Under the pieces are notes generated by a model, which saw nothing but the letters and a program-made list of their open reading frames with translations, was not told where the DNA came from and did not search any database. A DNA stretch of 64,000 nucleotides from Edaphobacter sp. (GTDB lineage Bacteria; Acidobacteriota; Terriglobia; Terriglobales; Acidobacteriaceae), in the NCBI RefSeq assembly GCF_028283685.1, contig NZ_JAPWKF010000007.1, positions 558,001 to 622,000 on the forward strand, given 5' to 3'. Below are positions 35,887 through 44,807 of the stretch, one piece after another. A program made the position numbers and the translations under genes. Positions within the stretch are counted from its first letter, which is position 1. Every line of letters begins with the position of its first letter.

Positions 35887-36639
35887 GTGATGAGCGCACT
35901 CAAAGGGAAAGTAGCTGTAATTACAGGCGGAAGCAGTGGCATTGGTTTGGCAACCGCCAAGCGATTCGTGGAAGAAGGAGCCTACGTCTTCATCTCTGGA
36001 CGTCGGCAAGCCGAGTTGGATAAGGCAGTTTCCGTCATCGGCAAAAATGTGACGGCCATTCGGGCGGATGTTACCAACCAGGACGACCTCAGCAGAATTG
36101 CTGTCGCTGTCAAAGCCGAGAAAGGTGTTGTGGACATCGTCGTTTCAAGCGCCGGTATCACCGAGCAGGGTTACATTGACACGATCACACCGGAACACTT
36201 CGACAAGGTGTTCAATCTGAATGCCCGCGCACCTGTCTTCCTGGTGAACAAGCTGCTGCCGCTAATGACAGGTGGCGGTTCGATCATCCTGGTGTCGTCG
36301 GCGATGCACCTTATGGGAATCGCGGGGCACACAGCATACGCAGCAACGAAAGCCTCACTGCGTTCGTATGCTCGCACATGGGCTGCAGAGTTCAAGGATC
36401 GCGGCATTCGCGTGAACACCCTAAGCCCTGGTGTGACCGACACCCCGATGCTTGACTCACAAGCCGCCGGTCTCGGTGACTACGAGACGGTCGTGGGTCA
36501 CTACAAAAGCATGGTTCCGCTTGGCAGGCTTGCACAGGCTGAAGAAATCGCGAACGCAGCAGTTTTCCTAGGCTCGGACCAAAGCTCGTACGTAACTGGT
36601 TCGGACTTGATGGCGGACGGGGGCATTGGTCAAGTCTAA
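35887..36639 (+). CDS. Short-chain dehydrogenase/reductase
   Basis: 250 residues with TGGSSGIG, SGRRQ after beta-2 (NADP-type), VSSAG in place of NNAG, catalytic Ser in LVSSAMH, YAATK, and C-terminal SYVTGSDLMADGGIGQV. It is a paralogue of the two tandem SDR genes at 41.6-43.1 kb (shared KVAVITGGSSG and FVEEGAYVFI-GRRQ). It is divergent from the 34684 SDR and preceded by the shared motif, so co-regulation is likely. Confidence 0.88.
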   Translation: MMSALKGKVAVITGGSSGIGLATAKRFVEEGAYVFISGRRQAELDKAVSVIGKNVTAIRADVTNQDDLSRIAVAVKAEKGVVDIVVSSAGITEQGYIDTITPEHFDKVFNLNARAPVFLVNKLLPLMTGGGSIILVSSAMHLMGIAGHTAYAATKASLRSYARTWAAEFKDRGIRVNTLSPGVTDTPMLDSQAAGLGDYETVVGHYKSMVPLGRLAQAEEIANAAVFLGSDQSSYVTGSDLMADGGIGQV

Positions 36640-36813
36640 GCAACCATGCTGTGACGTACGCTCATGCACGCGAACGAGGGTCTGAGAAATAGCTTCTGTT
36701 TCCAGCCCCCTTCTCCGTCGGTCGATTCCCTAATCGCTTTGAAGGCTACAGGTGACGAAAGATGGAGGTGCGTGCTCTGTTCTATCGACGATAAGTAGAC
36801 GGAAGCTGGTCTA

Positions 36814-36985
36814 ATGAAAGCAGTTGCGATTCAAAGATTTGGAGGACCGGAGTCCTTTCCATGATTGAGCTTCCCGACCCGGTTCTCAATGCTGGAGAAG
36901 TGATGATCGCAGTCGAGGCAATCAGTGTCGCTTTCAAGACGCGATGATCCGGAACGGCTCACTGGCAGCGTAATCAAACGACGTT
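36814..36985 (+). pseudogene. N-terminal scrap of a zinc-type quinone oxidoreductase/alcohol dehydrogenase
   Basis: MKAVAIQRFGGPESFP stops at once; one frame over follows MIELPDPVLNAGEVMIAVEAISVAF, and another shift gives AMIRNGS. These are consecutive N-terminal blocks of the NADPH:quinone reductase branch of MDR enzymes. Only about 55 codons in three frames remain. The rest of the 36640-37067 gap shows nothing else. Confidence 0.65.
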
Positions 36986-37067
36986 CTTGCCACATGGGCG
37001 ATAATTGCGATAGCCAACTTCCGGTACCAACAGGCAGCCCATGCTGTGTGGTCGATAGAATCGAGCA

Positions 37068-37895
37068 ATGAGCTTTACTGGCGACATCTGCGAGGTAAAC
37101 CAGAGCCGTAAGCCACTCAAGCTTTCGCGAAGTGAAGTGATCGAGGGAGCCGAACTTTACGAGGGCAAACTCGTCGACAGGTTTGATACCGGTTGGCACC
37201 TTCACGACGGTTGGCAATTCGTCGCAGTGACCCACGGTGAGCGGTGCTACCAGTTCAAGTCCGGAACCATAGTTGCTAAGCCGGGACATCTGGTGCTTCT
37301 CCCCCCAAATCTCGTTCATAGAGCTAAGGGCGGCGAACATGGGAAGACCAGCTTTAAGATCGCAACTCTTCCAGCCCTACGCTTGAGGGAGCCGTTGGCT
37401 CCCATACCGGTCGAGTTGTCTGACTCGACACTGTTTGACCGTTTTCTCTCGGCCTACCAATCTCTTCAGGAAAACAAGACAAGTGCTGGCAACGCAACTC
37501 TGCTTGCACACATACAAACGATGCTTGCAGTGGCAGGGCCTACGAAGGATGAAGGGCAATCTCGTGCTCCATCCTTCGTCACCGAGATGAAAGCTTATCT
37601 TCTGCAATCACTCGATAAAGTGCCATCTCTGGCTTCTCTTTCCGTCAGAGCATGTGTCAGTCCTTACCATCTTGCGCATACATTCACGAAGTTCATCGGT
37701 CTTTCGCCGCTGGCATTTCAGGCACGGGCCCGTCTTCTGAAATCAAGAACATTGATCTCAGAAGGAAGCAGTCTGATTGATGTAGCTCTGTCTCTGGGGT
37801 TCTCCGACCAAAGCCATTTCGGACGGCACTTCAAGAGTGTTTATGCCATGACACCAAGTGAGTACCGTCAAAGCATTACCTCCCGCCCGCGCTAA
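37068..37895 (+). CDS. AraC-family regulator with N-terminal cupin
   Basis: The N-terminal cupin-like sensor (GWHLHDGWQFVAVTHGERCYQFKSGTIVAKPGHLVLLPPNLVHRAKGG) is followed by two C-terminal HTH motifs (LASLSVRACVSPYHLAHTFTKFIGLSPLAFQARARLLKSRTLI and IDVALSLGFSDQSHFGRHFKSVYAMTPSEYRQ). 275 residues is typical. It is followed by an MFS exporter on the same strand at about 35-110 bp, and by a broken SDR. It likely activates that exporter. Confidence 0.9.
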   Translation: MSFTGDICEVNQSRKPLKLSRSEVIEGAELYEGKLVDRFDTGWHLHDGWQFVAVTHGERCYQFKSGTIVAKPGHLVLLPPNLVHRAKGGEHGKTSFKIATLPALRLREPLAPIPVELSDSTLFDRFLSAYQSLQENKTSAGNATLLAHIQTMLAVAGPTKDEGQSRAPSFVTEMKAYLLQSLDKVPSLASLSVRACVSPYHLAHTFTKFIGLSPLAFQARARLLKSRTLISEGSSLIDVALSLGFSDQSHFGRHFKSVYAMTPSEYRQSITSRPR

Positions 37896-37930
37896 CCGCA
37901 AGATCGTTCTAGAACGTCCTCGCCGAACTG

Positions 37931-39190
37931 GTGTCCACTTGCATGGGACAACAGTGCATAGCGAGGTGGAATACGGCAAAGAGCAATCAATCAGCGGCCA
38001 GAGTGAACAAGGGTTTTGAGCCAGCACCAGATGCGAGGCGGACGCTTGCTTTGGCGAGCCTTGCCCATACACTTCATGACGGTTTCATGGATATGACTTA
38101 TGTTCTGCTTCCGATCTGGCAGACAGACTTCTCGCTCGACTATGTGGCTCTCGCTCTCTTGCGAGGCTTGAACGTCGGTGTTCTGGCCGCGCTGCAACTA
38201 CCTTCCTCGCGTCTCGCGAAGTTATGGAACGCGCGAACCATACTTATACTTGGCACCTTACTCAGTTCGATTGGCTATGGTTTGGCTGGGCTCTCCAGTG
38301 GACTGGGTGGCCTCTGTATCTCGCTCGCACTTGCAGGCGCAGGTGGAAGTACGCAACATCCACTCGCTTCTGCTGCTGTATCTCGCGCCTATGGAACTAG
38401 AGCTCGAGGGCCGCTCGGAACCTACAACTTTGCAGGAGATCTCGGTAAAGCATTCCTGCCACCGCTTATGTCCGTGTTGCTGACGGTGATGCATTGGCGA
38501 TCGGCCCTCTGGATAGCCGCAGGATTGGGATTTCTGGTGTCCGTATCGCTTCAGTGGCTTATGCCTGCTATTCCAGCCGGAAGTTCTCAGCCCGAAGAGA
38601 TTTCATCTCCAGATCACGGGCACTCAAGCGAGCGTGGCTTCTGGCTGCTCTTCATCATCGGCGTTCTGGATACGGCAACCCGCATGGGATTCCTTTTGTT
38701 CCTTCCGTTCCTACTCAAAGCAAAGGGAGCCGGTGTGACGACAGTTGGACTAGCTCTTTCTTTCGTATTCATTGGAGGGGCCTTCGGAAAAGCTCTCTGT
38801 GGCTGGCTCGGAGAACGACTTGGGTTGCTGGCCACTGTGGTGACGACTGAACTTGGTACGGCAGCAGCAATCTTCGGGGTGCTCTACCTGTCTCTTCGGC
38901 CAAGCATGATCCTGCTCCCATTCCTTGGGGTCATGCTCAATGGAACATCATCGGTGCTCTACGGTACTGTCCCAGAACTGGTGAAAAAGACGCAGATCGA
39001 GCGTTCCTTTGCGATGTTTTACACGGGCGTTCTCGGATCGAGCGCAGTTGCTCCCGTGATTTATGGGCGACTCAGTGACTTGGCGGGAATTGTCTGGGGA
39101 ACCACCGCTGCTGCCGTCACCGCCTTGGCCGTCGTGCCACTTATATCGGTTCTAGCGCCACAACTCAAACAACGGGAGGTTCATGGATGA
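37931..39190 (+). CDS. MFS transporter, fosmidomycin-resistance (Fsr)-like
   Basis: Twelve hydrophobic segments are apparent. The first (ALASLAHTLHDGFMDMTYVLLPIWQ) matches the Fsr type, where it reads like LAHLLNDG; other motifs are GGSTQHPLASAAVSRAY and GTYNFAGDLGKAFLPPL. Predicted role: export of a toxic small molecule. The start is uncertain: GTG 37931 gives a long polar N-terminus, GTG 38003 gives a more usual length; no ribosome site decides. The stop overlaps the start of the next SDR (ATGA), so the two are one transcript. Confidence 0.85.
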   Translation: MSTCMGQQCIARWNTAKSNQSAARVNKGFEPAPDARRTLALASLAHTLHDGFMDMTYVLLPIWQTDFSLDYVALALLRGLNVGVLAALQLPSSRLAKLWNARTILILGTLLSSIGYGLAGLSSGLGGLCISLALAGAGGSTQHPLASAAVSRAYGTRARGPLGTYNFAGDLGKAFLPPLMSVLLTVMHWRSALWIAAGLGFLVSVSLQWLMPAIPAGSSQPEEISSPDHGHSSERGFWLLFIIGVLDTATRMGFLLFLPFLLKAKGAGVTTVGLALSFVFIGGAFGKALCGWLGERLGLLATVVTTELGTAAAIFGVLYLSLRPSMILLPFLGVMLNGTSSVLYGTVPELVKKTQIERSFAMFYTGVLGSSAVAPVIYGRLSDLAGIVWGTTAAAVTALAVVPLISVLAPQLKQREVHG

Positions 39191-39946
39191 ATTCCGATTC
39201 GAACACACCATTGATGCTGATTACGGGCGGTAGTCGCGGCGTAGGCGCAGCGACGGCGCGGCTTGCTGCGGAAAGGGGCTACGATGTCGCTCTGAGTTAT
39301 GTGTCCAATGAATCCGCTGCTCTCGCGGTCGTTGCAGATGTGAAGGCTTTCGGACGCCGAGCATTAGCAATACGCGCGGACAGTGCGGACCCAAACCAAA
39401 TCAAGCAGCTATTCATGGGGATCGATCGAGAGTTCGGTCGCATTGATGTACTCATCAACAACGCTGCAATCATTGCGCATCACTCCCGTGTCGAAGACCT
39501 TAGCTTTGAGCGGATGCAGCGCATCTTCGCGGTCAACTCCATCGGTCCAATGCTTTACGCGCAACGGCGGCGAAAAGGATGTCTCATCGTCATCAGGGCC
39601 GCGGAGGCGTCGTCATCAATATCTCTTCGGCCTCTGCTCGCCTAGGCAGTCCGAACGAATACGTTGATTATGCCGCTTCAAAGGGAGCTATTGAGACCTT
39701 CACCATCGGCTTTGCGAAAGAAGTGGCACGCGAAGGAATACGCGTGAACTGCATTCGGCCCGGCCACATCTACACGGAGATGCATGCGAGTGGAGGAGAA
39801 CCTGGCAGAGTGGATCGAGTGAAGGATACGATCCCGATGGGTAGAGGAGGAAAACCGGAGGAAGTCGCAAACGCAGTCTTGTGGCTCGCAAGCGCCGAAG
39901 CCTCCTTTATCACCGGAACGTTTCTCGACGTCACGGGGGAAAGTAA
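39187..39946 (+). pseudogene. Short-chain dehydrogenase with two frameshifts
   Basis: Frame one carries TGGSRGVGAATA, LINNAA and RIFAVNSIGPMLYA. At about 39560 the reading must move (to the frame open at 39579) to continue with VVINISSASARLGSP, YAASKGAIETF, RVNCIRPGHIYTEMHASGG and SFITGTFLDVTG. The family end TGGK-stop needs one more G in the G5 run at 39935-39939; without it the frame reads on to 40031. With both corrections a normal SDR ending at TAA 39944-39946 results. Catalytic Ser, Tyr and Lys are all present, so inactivation is recent or the sequence has errors. Confidence 0.8.
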
Positions 39947-40361
39947 GAATTGTCGGCCACCACGCGTCTCCTATGAGCCCGTCCCGTTTGTTAATGAGTC
40001 TCGTTGTAGTCATTCATCCATTCGGCTTTAGGACTCTACAAGCGCAGCGTGATGGGATGAAAAGGAGTGGTGGGTGTTACGGCGCGCGAACGGCCCGTGA
40101 GGGAGGGTGACGGAAGACGCAAAGCGACTGAAGTCAGGGAGGGTTGCCCTCCTGAGGCACCGCAATGTCGATTACGGATGCCGGACGGCTGCCTCGTAAC
40201 TGGCCAACGTGCAAGACGCTCCATGCTCCTCGCGGCTGAGATTCCCTTGAAGCTTGAATGCTCGTTGGAAGGTGACGGTGAAGACGGTATCGTCCTCGAA
40301 AGCAACGGAGATCTCAGGACCGTACGGATCGTTCTCGTAGATTAGCCACCGCGCCCACAAG
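39947..40361. other. Region without a recognisable gene
   Basis: Both strands have open frames of 80-100 codons here, for example 40067-40345 plus and 40172-40426 minus, but none shows a family pattern or ribosome site. The minus frame stretch ISVAFEDDTVFTVTFQRAFKLQ looks protein-like, so a relic is possible. Confidence 0.4.
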
Positions 40362-41504
40362 CTACAGGCTACCGAAAAAGGCATGGATGTCTGCAGCGAG
40401 GAGTTCGGGAACCTCAGCGGCTGCAAAGTGTCCTCCCTCGGGAAACACCGTCCAACGTGAGACGTTATAGCCGCGGTCGACCCAGCTACGGGGAGGCATC
40501 ACGATCTCTTTCGGAAAGCATGCGATAGCGCACGGTGGTTGAACATAATCGGTCGAAGTGAAGTGGAGCGGACTTCGCCTACCTTCTTGGTACATTCGGA
40601 ACGAGGATGCGATCGTTTGCGTCATCCAGTAGAGAGTGACGTTCGTCAGTAGCGTGTCTTTCGAAAAGCTTTTGTATACATCTCCATCACAGTCTGACCA
40701 CGCGCGAAATTTCTCAAGTAGCCAAGCCGCTAGACCTACCGGCGAATCGTTGAGTGCATAGGCGAGCGTCTGAGGTCTTGTGCCCTGCAGATGGGCATAG
40801 GCGCCGTTCTCGTCGTACCATCGTGCGGCACCGCTCAGGAAGTTCTGTTCCTCCGGAGTGATTTCAGCCCCTGCGGCAATGTGCGGCCGGTAAGATCCGG
40901 GAATGTAGTTGAGATGTATGCCGATTAGATGTTCGCTGTGGCGCAATCCAAGAGCGGTACTCACGCCAGCACCAATATCTCCACCCTGTGCAGCGAAGCG
41001 ATCATAGCCCAACTTGTCCATCAACTCTACCCACATCGCAGCAATCCGAAAGGCGTCCGTACCGCGGGCCTTAGGACTCTCGGAAAAGCCAAAACCGGGT
41101 AGTGAAGGAATGATCACATCGAACGAGTGTTGGTTAGAAAACCCGTGCACCTCAGGACTAGTCAGCAGCGGAACGATCTCGAGGAATTCAAGGAACGATC
41201 CAGGCCAGCCATGTGTCATGACGAGTGGGATTGGAGCAGATCCGCTGCTCTTGAAGTGAAGGAAATGCACCTTCCCCCCAGTGGTTTGCATATGATAATG
41301 CGGGAGTTTCGAAAGCCTTAATACCTGAGACTTCCAGTCGAAAGAGTCCCCCCAGTAATCACAGAGCTCTTGCAAAAAAACGCGACTGGCTCCATCGATC
41401 CAGTCGGAGTTCGATATCTCGTCAGGCCAGCGGGTTTGTCTGATACGGCGCCGTAAATCCTCCCAGTCGGCAGAAGAGAACGGCAGCTCGAACGGATCGA
41501 TCAT
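40362..41504 (-). CDS. Epoxide hydrolase (microsomal/juvenile-hormone type)
   Basis: The N-terminal EHN domain (FSSADWEDLRRRIRQTRWPDEI) is followed by an alpha/beta hydrolase core: oxyanion motif MTHGWPGSFLEF, SLPGFGFSESP, nucleophile Asp in AAQGGDIGAGVS, and His in FPEGGHFAAAEVPELLA. This set is that of epoxide hydrolases opening an epoxide by water addition. ATG 41504 has GAGG 6 nt upstream and is preferred to ATG 41516. It is the third gene of a leftward group with two SDR genes; a 30-bp inverted repeat lies just before it. Confidence 0.9.
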   Translation of the reverse strand: MIDPFELPFSSADWEDLRRRIRQTRWPDEISNSDWIDGASRVFLQELCDYWGDSFDWKSQVLRLSKLPHYHMQTTGGKVHFLHFKSSGSAPIPLVMTHGWPGSFLEFLEIVPLLTSPEVHGFSNQHSFDVIIPSLPGFGFSESPKARGTDAFRIAAMWVELMDKLGYDRFAAQGGDIGAGVSTALGLRHSEHLIGIHLNYIPGSYRPHIAAGAEITPEEQNFLSGAARWYDENGAYAHLQGTRPQTLAYALNDSPVGLAAWLLEKFRAWSDCDGDVYKSFSKDTLLTNVTLYWMTQTIASSFRMYQEGRRSPLHFTSTDYVQPPCAIACFPKEIVMPPRSWVDRGYNVSRWTVFPEGGHFAAAEVPELLAADIHAFFGSL

Positions 41505-41533
41505 GGGAAACCTCATGGTTATCTATCGGATTC

Positions 41534-41563
41534 CGATGAGTGCATGGAATCATGCACTCATCG
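41534..41563. promoter_or_regulatory. Perfect 13-bp inverted repeat before the epoxide hydrolase gene
   Basis: CGATGAGTGCATG - gaat - CATGCACTCATCG, perfect arms. It fills most of the 72-bp gap between the SDR stop and the epoxide hydrolase start. There is no T-run, so it is more likely an operator or an mRNA hairpin than a terminator. Confidence 0.55.
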
Positions 41564-41576
41564 AGATCCTCTGATA

Positions 41577-42311
41577 TCAGATGGCAGTCATGCCGCCATC
41601 GACGAACATTTCCTGCCCGTTAACGAAGCTCGAATCGTCAGAAGCAAGAAACAGCGCGACCGTAGCTACTTCCTCTGGTTGCCCCATCCTTCCCCGCGGG
41701 ATCAGGGATTCGAAATACTGCTTCGCTTCCTTGGTGAGAACGGCTTCCTGCATCGGTGTGGCGATAGCACCAGGAACCAGCACGTTCACGCGAATCTTTC
41801 TATCCTTCAGTTCGTTGAGCCACGTGCGTGCGAAGGAACGCAACACCAACTTGCTCGCCGCATACACGCTGAAACCAGGAAAACCCTTCGCCGAAGCATT
41901 TGAGCCGGTCATGAAGATCGATCCGCCATCGTTGAATAGCGGCAACGCCTTCTGAACCGTAAACAGCGTGCCGCGCACATTCAGGTCGAAGGTCTTATCG
42001 AAGTGCTGCTCGGTGATCTCTCCCAATGGGACGGCTTCGCCTATGCCGGCACTCGCGAACAAAACGTCGATCCTGCCCTTCTCTCGCTTGACTGTATCGA
42101 ACAGGCGGTCGAGGTCGTCGAGATTTGCCGCGTCACCGCGCACGCCGGTCACGTTGCGGCCGATCACCTTGACGGCCTCATCAAGCTGCTCCTGTCTCCG
42201 ACCCGTGATGAAGACGTACGCACCCTCCTCAACAAACTGCTTGGCACTCGCCAAAGCCATGCCGCTCGATCCACCTGTGATGACTGCAACTTTTCCCTCA
42301 AGCTTTCCCAT
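41577..42311 (-). CDS. Short-chain dehydrogenase/reductase, second tandem copy
   Basis: 244 residues with TGGSSGMA in place of TGxxxGIG (third Gly is Ala), TGRRQ after beta-2, FASAG for NNAG, Ser in FMTGSNAS, YAASK and SSFVNGQEMFVDGG. It is very similar to the gene directly upstream (42335), so they are a tandem duplication. They differ mainly near the substrate loop (PGAIATPMQEAVLTKEAKQYF), which suggests different substrates. Co-directional with the epoxide hydrolase. Confidence 0.88.
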   Translation of the reverse strand: MGKLEGKVAVITGGSSGMALASAKQFVEEGAYVFITGRRQEQLDEAVKVIGRNVTGVRGDAANLDDLDRLFDTVKREKGRIDVLFASAGIGEAVPLGEITEQHFDKTFDLNVRGTLFTVQKALPLFNDGGSIFMTGSNASAKGFPGFSVYAASKLVLRSFARTWLNELKDRKIRVNVLVPGAIATPMQEAVLTKEAKQYFESLIPRGRMGQPEEVATVALFLASDDSSFVNGQEMFVDGGMTAI

Positions 42312-42334
42312 AATTGCTCCTTTTGATTGGTGTG

Positions 42335-43066
42335 TTAGATCGCTGAGAATCCGCCGTCGACGGCGAAATCTACCCCGTTCACGTAGCTCGCTTCATCAGA
42401 AGCGAGAAACAGTGCAGCTGCCGCGATCTCCTCGGGACGCCCCATCTTTCCTCGTGGAATCAGGGACTCGAACATCTCCCTCGTCGCCTTATCGAGTCGC
42501 TGCGAGTCCGGTGTGTCGACCTGCCCCGGGCTCAGTACATTTACCCGGATTTTCCTGTCCTTCAGTTCGTTGAGCCAGGTGCGAGCGAATGAGCGCAATG
42601 CTGCCTTGCTCGCCGCATACACGCCGAAACCTGGGAAGCCTTTCACCGATGCGACCGACCCGGTCATGATGATCGATCCGCCATCGTTGATCAGCGGCAA
42701 AGCCTTCTGAGCCGTAAACAGCGTTCCTCGCACAATGAGACCGAATTCCTTATCGAAATGCTGCTCTGTGATCTCGCCGAGTACAGCGGCTTCGCCCTTG
42801 CCTGCACTCGCGAAGAGGATGTCGATCTTGCCTTTCTCTCTCTTGACTGTCTCGAACAGACGGTCAAGGTCGTCGAGATTTGCCGCATCGCCACGCACGC
42901 CTGTTACGTTCCGGCCGATCATCTTGACGGCTTCATCGAGTTGCTCCTGCCTGCGTCCCGTGATGAAAACGTAGGCACCTTCTTCGACGAACTGCCTTGC
43001 GGTTTCGAGCGCCAGACCGCTCGATCCACCCGTGATGACGGCAACTTTTCCCTCAAGTTTTCCCAT
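42335..43066 (-). CDS. Short-chain dehydrogenase/reductase, first tandem copy
   Basis: 243 residues. The cofactor motif reads TGGSSGLA (third Gly replaced by Ala), with TGRRQ, FASAG, Ser in IMTGSVAS, YAASK and SYVNGVDFAVDGG. The substrate loop is PGQVDTPDSQRLDKATREMF. AAGGAG precedes ATG 43066. It is divergent from the AraC gene at 43183 across 116 bp, and the 23-bp gap to its tandem paralogue indicates one transcript. Confidence 0.88.
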   Translation of the reverse strand: MGKLEGKVAVITGGSSGLALETARQFVEEGAYVFITGRRQEQLDEAVKMIGRNVTGVRGDAANLDDLDRLFETVKREKGKIDILFASAGKGEAAVLGEITEQHFDKEFGLIVRGTLFTAQKALPLINDGGSIIMTGSVASVKGFPGFGVYAASKAALRSFARTWLNELKDRKIRVNVLSPGQVDTPDSQRLDKATREMFESLIPRGKMGRPEEIAAAALFLASDEASYVNGVDFAVDGGFSAI

Positions 43067-43182
43067 AACTGCTCCTTATGTCGGTGTGTAGCATCTGTTA
43101 CAGAGGAGTAGATCTCTCAAGCCACGGACGAGAACTGCCCAAGAGTCCTAATATTTTGTCCATTCGTCCAAAAGAGGAGGCT

Positions 43183-44145
43183 ATGTTGGATCCAATAACC
43201 GATGTCTTCAAAACGATGCATATAACCGCTTTCGGCCTGCACAGGCTCGAAGCCACAGCCCCGTGGGGCGTGAAACAGGAAAATCAAGCCGAAGAAAACG
43301 TCGCGCCTTCCGGCAAAAAGACTTCCCCAACCGATTTGGCGCACTTCGCCATGCTTTCGCGCGGCAACTGCTGGCTGAGTGTTGAAGGGATTGCGGAGCC
43401 GGTGCCTCTCACCGGTGGCGATTGCTTTTTACTGGCTAAGGGAACTTCTATTGTTTTGCGCGACAGCCCGAGAACGCGTCCGAGGTTGACCTTCCGTGAG
43501 ATCGGGGCCAGGGCCAACGGCAATATTGTTCTTTATGGAGGAGGTGGCGCGCCGACGACCATCGTCTGTGGTTCCTTGAGTTTTGATCACGCCAGTCTGA
43601 AGCCGATCACTCAGTTATTGCCGAGCTTCATTTTGATGAAGGCCGATGAGGCACGCACGCTTGCTCTTCACAACACAGTGCACGCGCTTGCTTCGGAGAT
43701 GGCAGCACAGGCTCCGGGATCTGAAGTCGTCGCGACTCGACTGGCCGAGGTTCTGTTTATCCAGGTACTCCGGGCGCATATCGCGTCGGAACCAGAACGC
43801 AACAAAGGATGGCTTAGTGCGGTTTTTGATCCTCAAATGGGCGCTGCTCTGAGTGCCATTCACGATAGTGTGAAGACACCCTGGACGGTGGAATCCCTGG
43901 CCGAAGCGGCGGGCATGTCTCGCTCCGCCTTCGCAGCGCGTTTCAAAGATCTGCTCGGACAAACTCCACTGGAATACGTCACGGAATGGCGGATGCAGAA
44001 GGCGATGCAGTTACTACACCAGCGCGACAAGAAACTCATCGACGTTGCTCGGTCGGTCGGTTACGAATCAGACGCTTCGTTCAGTAAAGCGTTCAAACGA
44101 GTTGTCGGGGCCAACCCTGGCGAATATCTCAAACGCGGTGCCTGA
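43183..44145 (+). CDS. AraC-family regulator with cupin sensor
   Basis: The N-terminal cupin (FAMLSRGNCWLSVEGIAEPVPLTGGDCFLLAKGTSIVLRD) belongs to the AraC_binding type; the C-terminal HTH pair reads PWTVESLAEAAGMSRSAFAARFKDLLGQTPLEYVTEWRMQKAMQLL and IDVARSVGYESDASFSKAFKRVVGANPGEYL. ATG 43183 follows AAAGAGGAGG by 2 nt of spacing; the open frame to 43078 is ignored. Probably regulates the divergent SDR/epoxide hydrolase group. An AACAGATG stretch in the shared gap partly resembles the motif at 35.5 kb. Confidence 0.9.
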   Translation: MLDPITDVFKTMHITAFGLHRLEATAPWGVKQENQAEENVAPSGKKTSPTDLAHFAMLSRGNCWLSVEGIAEPVPLTGGDCFLLAKGTSIVLRDSPRTRPRLTFREIGARANGNIVLYGGGGAPTTIVCGSLSFDHASLKPITQLLPSFILMKADEARTLALHNTVHALASEMAAQAPGSEVVATRLAEVLFIQVLRAHIASEPERNKGWLSAVFDPQMGAALSAIHDSVKTPWTVESLAEAAGMSRSAFAARFKDLLGQTPLEYVTEWRMQKAMQLLHQRDKKLIDVARSVGYESDASFSKAFKRVVGANPGEYLKRGA

Positions 44146-44282
44146 CAATCAACGCCATGTCGGAATCGCGAAAGATCTTCGAAGCGGAAGGCGCGTAGTT
44201 CCGTTGAAAAAGCGTTGGCGCCGACAGTGTCAGTCGCTTCTACCAAGCCGACTACCAGGAGTGTCGTTTCTACTTAGGGCAC

Positions 44283-44620
44283 TCAGGCGAGCAGACCTGC
44301 TTCGTCGAACGTCAGTCGCGGACCGCGAGGGTGGACTGCTTCCGGGTTTGCATAGCCCAGGCTGCAAATAAAGTTCGATTTGATCTGCGTTCCGGCAAAG
44401 AACTCACGCTCAACACCGGCGTTGTCAAAGCCTGACATCGGCCAGCAATCCAGCCCCAATGCACGAGTTGCAAGGATCAGATAAGCGCCTTGCAGGCTTC
44501 CATTCCGCATCGCCATGTTTCTGTCATACCGGGCGCTTGCAGCATCCCCTGCACCACCTGGACATGCGTAGGCCCCCACTTCATCAGATCGTTATAGCGG
44601 GAAAATTACATCGTCTGAGA
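44283..44620 (-). pseudogene. Nitroreductase (RutE/HadB type) C-terminal remnant
   Basis: The frame 44283-44579 contains [73 protein letters not shown], clearly the C-terminal half of a malonic-semialdehyde-reductase-like nitroreductase. Upstream, [10 protein letters not shown] in another frame is a scrap of the N-terminal half. No start or complete FMN site remains. The rest of the 44146-44807 gap holds nothing recognisable. Confidence 0.7.
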
Positions 44621-44807
44621 CAGCCGCGTCTGTGCATCCATTGGGCGTCCGTGCGGTTAGAAAGAGTTGATTCAAAGCCTCTGGCGCTAGAGCAGAATTC
44701 ATGAATCCTGCGCGCTAAGCGCATCAGCGATTTGGCGCTGATCGGGAAGGCATATCCATGCCTTCAAAGCACCACCAGTCAGGGATAGGCGACGAGTTGT
44801 GCGTTTC

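Noticed and set aside
40036..40426. Overlapping small ORFs on both strands
   Set aside because: No ribosome site, no family and mutual overlap; listed only as a region without a recognisable gene.
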